Below are positions 7,601 through 10,666 of a stretch of DNA of 10,666 bases, piece by piece; within the stretch, counting starts at the first letter, position 1; each line of letters starts with the position of its first letter. A program made the translations under genes and the position numbers. Source of the DNA: Chitinophagaceae bacterium. GTDB taxonomy: Bacteria; Bacteroidota; Bacteroidia; Chitinophagales; Chitinophagaceae. The stretch covers positions 1-10,666 of the forward strand of contig JAIPBY010000080.1 of NCBI GenBank assembly GCA_021738605.1, written 5' to 3'. The notes under the pieces were generated by a model, which saw nothing but the letters and a program-made list of their open reading frames with translations, ran no database searches and was not told the origin of the DNA.

Positions 7601-8272
7601 CGATGGGACTTTGGGGATGGATCTTCCTTCACAGGCCCCAATCCTCCTGTTCGCCTCTACAATAGACTTGGTGATTACACGGTAACGTTGATTGTAACCG
7701 ATCCTGCTACCTGCAACCTTAGCGATACAACCCGTTTCGTAATTTCAGTAAAGCCCAAGCCAGTCGCTTCATTCAGCTTTGCACCTAATCCTCCAAAAGA
7801 AAATGTGCCAACCCAATTCACCAATCTCTCTTTCGGAGCAAAATCTTATTATTGGGAATTTGGGGATGGAGATACGTCCCGACTTACCAATCCGCTTCAT
7901 CTTTATGAAAGATCTGATACGTTTAGTGCGTGTATGGTTGCATACAATGAATTTGGCTGTACCGATACCGTATGCACCAAGGTGGTTACGCTCATCAAAC
8001 CCGTAGTGGATGTTCCTTCAGCGTTTACACCCAATGGTGATGGAAAGAACGACAAGGTATTTGTGCGCGGATTTGGAATTGCGCAGATGAACTTTAGGAT
8101 CTATAACAGGTGGGGGCAGGTTGTTTTTGAATCAGGTTCTCCATCCTATGGGTGGGATGGAAAATTCAAAGGGGCACTGCAACCCATGGATGCCTATGCA
8201 TATACGCTGATTGTGCAGTTTGGTGATGGGACAATCGTCAACAAAAAAGGCGATATTACATTAATACGGTAG
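4616..8272 (+). CDS. Large T9SS type-B secreted protein: DUF7948-like domain, SBBP-like repeats, four PKD domains, gliding-motility C-terminal domain
   Basis: A 1218-residue surface or secreted protein. Residues 1-22 are a signal peptide with probable cleavage after VQS. Residues about 25-260 (FIENKGQWKGDFRFK, YFLGENPDHWKMGV, YPGVDIRYYSSGDRMKYDL, ending LIIDPILVFSTYTG) match the N-terminal domain now called DUF7948. Residues about 262-700 carry SBBP-like beta-propeller repeats with the FSTYLGGS signature at 337 and 487. Four PKD domains follow, marked by WSFGDG (820), WDFGDN (913), WDFGDG (997) and WEFGDG (1080). Residues 1131-1218 (VDVPSAFTPNGDGKNDKVFV, IYNRWGQVVFES, ending GDITLIR) form the type-B T9SS sorting/gliding-motility domain, which directs export across the outer membrane. 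Adhesin or matrix-binding roles are usual for such proteins, but no ligand can be named and no catalytic motif is visible. The PorP/SprF partner gene follows after 26 bp, so they likely share a transcript. A weak TACTTTTA box (4591-4598) lies upstream, with no clear -33 element. Confidence 0.93.
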   Translation: MKSFVPAILVFVVFLCRQPVQSQSFYALDFIENKGQWKGDFRFKTVAGNGTLFISNQGYTVLKNNPEDFSAVMEYIHGHQDEKTAPVKITPNVKDGETETALAIRSHAYHVRFTGSNQAIQFVPEKPTGEKSNYFLGENPDHWKMGVGSYASILGKGLYPGVDIRYYSSGDRMKYDLLLAPGANPANILMTYDGVDKLSMKNGQLVVSTSVGESKELPPYAYQIIGGQKKEVACTYTLKGNQVSFSVKEYDKSVSLIIDPILVFSTYTGSRSSNWGFTAAPGPDGSLYAGGIVFGAGYPLSTGAFQTGFGGGTGQGNISGVDIGITRFSPDGRTRVFSTYLGGSGDEFPHSIFVDPQGNPVILGRTTSANFPTRNNNKVGTLGGTDIFVSKLSSDGTILLGGVVIGGTGLDGANMDAAISPGPKSLLYNYGDNARSEVILDKANNVYVASSTSSNDFPMRNASQAIFGGGQDGVLMKFSPDLSTIFFSTYLGGSDDDAAFVLALNPLNNSIYVAGATRSSNLPGIKTGTIGPSLLGGVDGFVTVFSNAGARGICSFLGTDATDIVYGIQFDQKGFPYVMGISLGSWPVRNAAYSNPGARQFISKLTPDLTGYVYSTVYGTAAIVPNISPVAFLVDRCENVYVSGWGGKLNLCYNGAFDTRTIGTGGMPLAGNPIQSYTDNKDFYFFVLEKDATKQLYGSFFGQQGGEGDHVDGGTARFDNKGAIYQAVCANCGGTNICARDPIRRPMIVTPGVVAPANGALGSGGAGECNLAAFKINFEFDGVKAGALSIIEGVANDTAGCLPLTVDFTDSIAVGKSYEWSFGDGSPVVTGSDPERSHTFTVAGNYRVRLVSIDNERCIPRDTSYITIRVRTDKAILSAVGGKLPPCQSLAYRFTNTSIAPASRPFTDTSFIWDFGDNSPKVKTGKVNVDHTFPAVGTYKVRLYLNDTAYCNANDVEEFTVSISPLVKAGFTTPALGCLPHRATFKNTSLAGQTFRWDFGDGSSFTGPNPPVRLYNRLGDYTVTLIVTDPATCNLSDTTRFVISVKPKPVASFSFAPNPPKENVPTQFTNLSFGAKSYYWEFGDGDTSRLTNPLHLYERSDTFSACMVAYNEFGCTDTVCTKVVTLIKPVVDVPSAFTPNGDGKNDKVFVRGFGIAQMNFRIYNRWGQVVFESGSPSYGWDGKFKGALQPMDAYAYTLIVQFGDGTIVNKKGDITLIR

Positions 8273-8298
8273 AGCATACGATATAAGCAGTTGAAACG

Positions 8299-9348
8299 AT
8301 GTATATGGGATTGAAAAAAATGAAATGGATGGTCTTGGCAATGCTTGTCATGCTTTTGCATGCACAGGCATTTGCCCAGGATCTTCATTTTTCTCAGTTT
8401 TTCAATTCACCATTGTCAACCAATCCTGCCAACACAGGGTTCATTCCTGTTGCTGATTATCGCCTGGGGGCGCATTACAGGGACCAATGGACATCCATTC
8501 CAGTTCCCTACAAGACAATCAGCATATTTGGTGATTTCCAGTTCATGCGGGACAGGTTCAGGAGTGGCTGGATGGGGCTTGGGGGAATGATTTTGCAGGA
8601 TGTAGCAGGAACCGGGAATTTAAAATCGACTAAAGCCTATGCATCCGTCGCCTATCACCAGATGTTGGGCTCTACTGGTTTGTTGTCTGCAGGATTTAAT
8701 CTTGGCTATGCGGGTAAGCAAATCAGTGCAGACAAGTTAACGTTTGACAACCAGTGGAATGGAAGGTTTTTTGATGGAGCTACCCCGAGCGGAGAAATTT
8801 TACAGAGCAATTCTATTGGGTATTTTGATCTACAGGCCGGGTTGAACTATGCCTATTTTCCCAGTGATCATGTATACCTCCATGCAGGGTTTAGCATGCA
8901 TCATCTGAATAAGCCTCAGGAAACTTTTTTTGCTTCTACACCCAATTATGACAATACCATCACACCGCGGTCTATATTTTTTGCAGATGCAGTGGTAAAA
9001 TTGAACAACCGGGTAATCCTTACACCCAGCATTTATTACAGCCAACAGGCAAATGCCTCTGAATTTGTTGGTGGGCTGCAAATGAATTACAATGTTGTTG
9101 GTGCCGGAGATCAGCAGCTCATCGGCGCCATGTTTTTCCGTCCAGGGGACGCTTATATTCCCATGATTGGTTACCAATGGAAAAGTTTCAAGTTCATGTT
9201 CAGCTATGATGTATCCAACTCTCCATTGAAATACTTCAACAACAGCAGGGGTGCATCAGAAATGTACATGCAGTATGATGGCATCTATTCTACCATGTAC
9301 GGCGGAGGAAGACAGAGCATGTGCCCTACTTTTACAACGGGTTTTTGA
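8299..9348 (+). CDS. PorP/SprF-family type IX secretion outer-membrane protein
   Basis: A predicted outer-membrane beta-barrel of the PorP/SprF family. These proteins are needed for T9SS secretion or surface attachment of type-B substrates; SprF serves the gliding adhesin SprB in Flavobacterium johnsoniae. The family hallmark follows a signal peptide: QDLHFSQFFNSPLSTNPANTG (27-47), with cleavage probably after AFA. Later strands include YRLGAHYRDQW, GGMILQDVAGTG and a Tyr/Phe-rich C-terminal half. Its 349 residues fit the family. Three in-frame ATGs (8299, 8305, 8320) precede the signal peptide; 8320 gives the most typical n-region, so the first 7 residues may not be translated. It follows the type-B cargo gene by 26 bp and is its likely cognate partner. 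The C-terminus reads MCPTF then TTGF; the last four codons overlap the convergent LOG gene, which looks like a small extension. Confidence 0.92.
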   Translation: MYMGLKKMKWMVLAMLVMLLHAQAFAQDLHFSQFFNSPLSTNPANTGFIPVADYRLGAHYRDQWTSIPVPYKTISIFGDFQFMRDRFRSGWMGLGGMILQDVAGTGNLKSTKAYASVAYHQMLGSTGLLSAGFNLGYAGKQISADKLTFDNQWNGRFFDGATPSGEILQSNSIGYFDLQAGLNYAYFPSDHVYLHAGFSMHHLNKPQETFFASTPNYDNTITPRSIFFADAVVKLNNRVILTPSIYYSQQANASEFVGGLQMNYNVVGAGDQQLIGAMFFRPGDAYIPMIGYQWKSFKFMFSYDVSNSPLKYFNNSRGASEMYMQYDGIYSTMYGGGRQSMCPTFTTGF

Positions 9349-9907
9349 CGTTTAGGTCTTCGAAGAGCGCCGCTACCAATGCTAAAGGGGTGTCGAATGT
9401 GTTGATTCTTTTCCAGATTGGATCATAGAGAAAGCCATTGTCGGCAAGCAACTCCATGTGTTTGATCAGGTGGTCATAAAAACCGCCAGAGTTGAGGATG
9501 TATATTTTTTTGTCATGAATGCTCAGCTGGTTCCAGGTCAGCATCTCAAACATTTCATCAAGGGTTCCAAAGCCTCCTGGTAAAACAATACCAGCAATTC
9601 CCATCTCATACATGGTTCTTTTTCTTTCATGCATATCTTTGGTGATGATCAGTTTGGTGAGGCTTTCGTGTTCGTGTTCCCAAGCGAGCAACATCTCAGG
9701 GATAACACCGGTAACATGGGCCCCATTGGCAAGTGCACTATTGGCAAGGTCTCCCATGATGCCTTTTTTCGAGCCGCCATATACAATGTCAAGCCCGATA
9801 AGGGCTAATTCTTTGGCCAATGTTGCAGCATCTGAAGCATAAATTGGGTTTGACCCATGCTTCGAACCACAGAAGACAGCAACCGCTTGGCGTATTGGGA
9901 TGGTCAT
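9332..9907 (-). CDS. LOG-family (TIGR00730) nucleoside 5'-monophosphate phosphoribohydrolase
   Basis: A 191-residue cytoplasmic Rossmann-fold enzyme. LOG proteins hydrolyse the N-glycosidic bond of cytokinin riboside 5'-monophosphates, and many bacterial members also cleave AMP or other nucleotides, releasing ribose 5-phosphate. Seen here: VFCGSKHGSNP (11-21), YGGSKKGIMGDLA (43-55), the catalytic ERK block MHERKRTMYE (92-101) and the nucleotide-binding loop PGGFGTLDE (110-118), followed by WNQLSIHDKKIYILN. The active-site residues R95 and E118 of these motifs are present, so activity is expected. The length is typical. The start ATG lies 5 bp after the stop of the upstream secreted-protein gene, so it is probably translated from a shared transcript. 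Its last codons overlap the opposing porP/sprF gene by 17 bp. It is often mislabelled lysine decarboxylase; true decarboxylase activity is not expected. The native substrate cannot be read from sequence. Confidence 0.93.
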   Translation of the reverse strand: MTIPIRQAVAVFCGSKHGSNPIYASDAATLAKELALIGLDIVYGGSKKGIMGDLANSALANGAHVTGVIPEMLLAWEHEHESLTKLIITKDMHERKRTMYEMGIAGIVLPGGFGTLDEMFEMLTWNQLSIHDKKIYILNSGGFYDHLIKHMELLADNGFLYDPIWKRINTFDTPLALVAALFEDLNVKNPL

Positions 9908-9912
9908 TGGTT

Positions 9913-10560
9913 TTATTTCTTCTTGTAATCACCCCTCTTCCAAGAGCGGATGAATTCTCCCCACGCGAAGGGGTTAAAGATGTTCATGGGAGGTGCCTGG
10001 CCGGTATAATAATATTTTTGGGCACTCCTGGCAAGGTTCATGTTAACTGATTCCTTACCATCATTGGGAAGGGTTCGCATGAGCATTCTCCTGGTTGCCA
10101 TGTCGGTATTCCTTCGGGCAATCTCAATGTTGTCGTCTGGTACGTCCGTGCCCACAAAATCCCTTTCAAACTGCTCTCTTGAGGGCCTGGGCTTGATGAT
10201 GGCGGCAGGAAGGAAAGAGGTATCATTGACCATCAATTGGATGATACTGAATTGATTGCCCTCCATGTTGGTGGGAATCTTCGTAATCTTATTTTTGAAA
10301 CCAATGCAACTGAACTCAATTTCGTCACCCTTCAATACCACAATCGAGAAAACACCCTGGCCATTGGTGAGGGTACCCCTTCCGGTACCTTTTACGAGTA
10401 TACTTACCGCTGGAAGGCCCCGTAAGCTGTCTGCTGTCATCACCACACCATAAAGCTGTACCACGGTATCCTTAAAAGTTTCAAACTGTGCCTTCGCTGC
10501 AAATGGCATAAAAACCATGATCATTAAGGATTGCCTGAGTAGTTTTTTCATCCAATTCAT
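9913..10560 (-). CDS. Secreted protein with carboxypeptidase-regulatory-like domain
   Basis: A 215-residue exported protein of unknown role. Using the ATG at 10560, residues 1-24 form a signal peptide (MNWMKKLLRQ, then a hydrophobic LMIMVFMPF core, cleavage after AKA). Residues about 35-112 match the carboxypeptidase D regulatory-like beta-sandwich common in Bacteroidota: YGVVMTADSLRGLPAVSILVKG, then TLTNGQGVFSIVV and GDEIEFSCIGFK. The remaining 100 residues are charged (PRPSREQFERDF at 125-136, RRNTDMATRRMLMR, then a basic end GDYKKK) and match no family I recognise. An in-frame ATG at 10644 would add 28 residues, but these are not signal-like and lie over the probable promoter, so I prefer 10560 (or 10551). 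The gene is followed by the LOG gene after 5 bp. No catalytic motif is visible; the domain alone is usually a structural module. Confidence 0.8.
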   Translation of the reverse strand: MNWMKKLLRQSLMIMVFMPFAAKAQFETFKDTVVQLYGVVMTADSLRGLPAVSILVKGTGRGTLTNGQGVFSIVVLKGDEIEFSCIGFKNKITKIPTNMEGNQFSIIQLMVNDTSFLPAAIIKPRPSREQFERDFVGTDVPDDNIEIARRNTDMATRRMLMRTLPNDGKESVNMNLARSAQKYYYTGQAPPMNIFNPFAWGEFIRSWKRGDYKKK

Positions 10561-10567
10561 TCTTTCA

Positions 10568-10597
10568 CAAATTAAGTGCATCTTTTCCATAAACAAA
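10568..10597 (-). promoter_or_regulatory. Promoter candidate for the secreted-protein/LOG operon
   Basis: On the minus strand, TTTG (10597-10594), an 18-nt spacer and TTAATTTG (10575-10568) give one mismatch to TTTG / TAnnTTTG. It ends 7 bp before the ATG at 10560, implying a leaderless or nearly leaderless message, or a first codon at 10551. It supports the shorter gene start over 10644. Weak pattern evidence. Confidence 0.28.
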
Positions 10598-10613
10598 GTA
10601 GCACATGATTGGT

Positions 10614-10621
10614 TATTTTTG
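10614..10621 (+). promoter_or_regulatory. -7 promoter box for the gene starting at the window edge
   Basis: TATTTTTG is a full match to the Bacteroidota -7 box TAnnTTTG and is followed by CAG, a common context. It lies 32 bp before an ATG on the same strand. No convincing -33 TTG was found at the usual distance, so support is partial. Confidence 0.38.
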
Positions 10622-10653
10622 CAGTTCCTAGGATTTTTTAACAATTTATATTT

Positions 10654-10666
10654 ATGGGCACAGAAG
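10654..10666 (+). CDS. Probable start of a downstream gene (only 4 codons visible)
   Basis: An ATG at 10654 opens a frame reading M-G-T-E before the window ends. It is preceded by an AT-rich leader and a good -7 box at 10614-10621, the arrangement expected of a Bacteroidota gene start divergent from the minus-strand operon. Nothing can be said about the product. Confidence 0.35.

Noticed and set aside
9357..9366. Palindrome TCTTCGAAGA just beyond the porP/sprF stop, considered as a terminator
   Set aside because: It has no loop or T-run and lies inside LOG coding sequence, where it encodes ordinary residues; chance is sufficient.
9332..9907. Lysine decarboxylase annotation often attached to this family
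   Set aside because: The ERK block and PGGFGTLDE loop are LOG phosphoribohydrolase motifs; no PLP-dependent decarboxylase features are present.
10561..10644. 28-codon N-terminal extension of the secreted CarboxypepD-regulatory-like protein
   Set aside because: The extension is not signal-like, covers a likely promoter, and would put the clear signal peptide internal.

Overview
The window reads as ordinary chromosomal DNA from a Bacteroidota bacterium, most likely a Chitinophagaceae or Sphingobacteriia-type lineage. Three things point there. It has a PorP/SprF protein next to a gliding-motility/type IX secretion (T9SS) type-B substrate. It has a DUF6089-like outer-membrane barrel. Its promoter-like sites fit the Bacteroidota TTG-N18-20-TAnnTTTG pattern, and Shine-Dalgarno sites are weak or absent. 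No IS element, phage gene, CRISPR array, tRNA or rRNA was seen, and no gene-free stretch reaches 300 bases.

Layout. Positions 1-561 (+) are the 3' end of uvrA (nucleotide excision repair). A hairpin at 572-600 separates it from a convergent outer-membrane beta-barrel gene (668-1657, -). Next come an ElaA-type GNAT acetyltransferase (1782-2234, -) and, divergently, recG (about 2363-4456, +). The 128-bp gap between those two carries back-to-back promoter candidates with identical TAATTTTG boxes. A 1218-residue secreted multidomain protein (4616-8272, +) is followed after 26 bp by a PorP/SprF-like outer-membrane protein (8299-9348, +). On the minus strand, a secreted protein with a carboxypeptidase-regulatory-like domain (9913-10560, -) is followed after 5 bp by a LOG-family phosphoribohydrolase (9332-9907, -). 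The 3' end of the LOG gene overlaps the porP/sprF gene by 17 bp. A divergent + strand gene probably starts at 10654.

How the genes work together. The clearest functional unit is 4616-9348. It encodes a large T9SS type-B cargo (DUF7948-like N-terminus, SBBP-like repeats, four PKD domains, type-B sorting domain) and the PorP/SprF-like partner expected to help export it or hold it at the cell surface. uvrA and recG are DNA-repair housekeeping genes with no visible operon link. The LOG gene and the secreted protein appear to share a transcript, but no functional connection is evident.

Points most worth a second look: (i) recG has no ATG/GTG/TTG at its conserved N-terminus, so a non-AUG start (ATA or ATT) or a sequence error is likely; (ii) the porP/sprF and LOG genes overlap tail-to-tail with no terminator, and the overlap coincides with a short C-terminal extension of the PorP protein; (iii) PKD domains 1-3 of the cargo share a repeated cysteine pair. 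I found no convincing undescribed multi-gene system.
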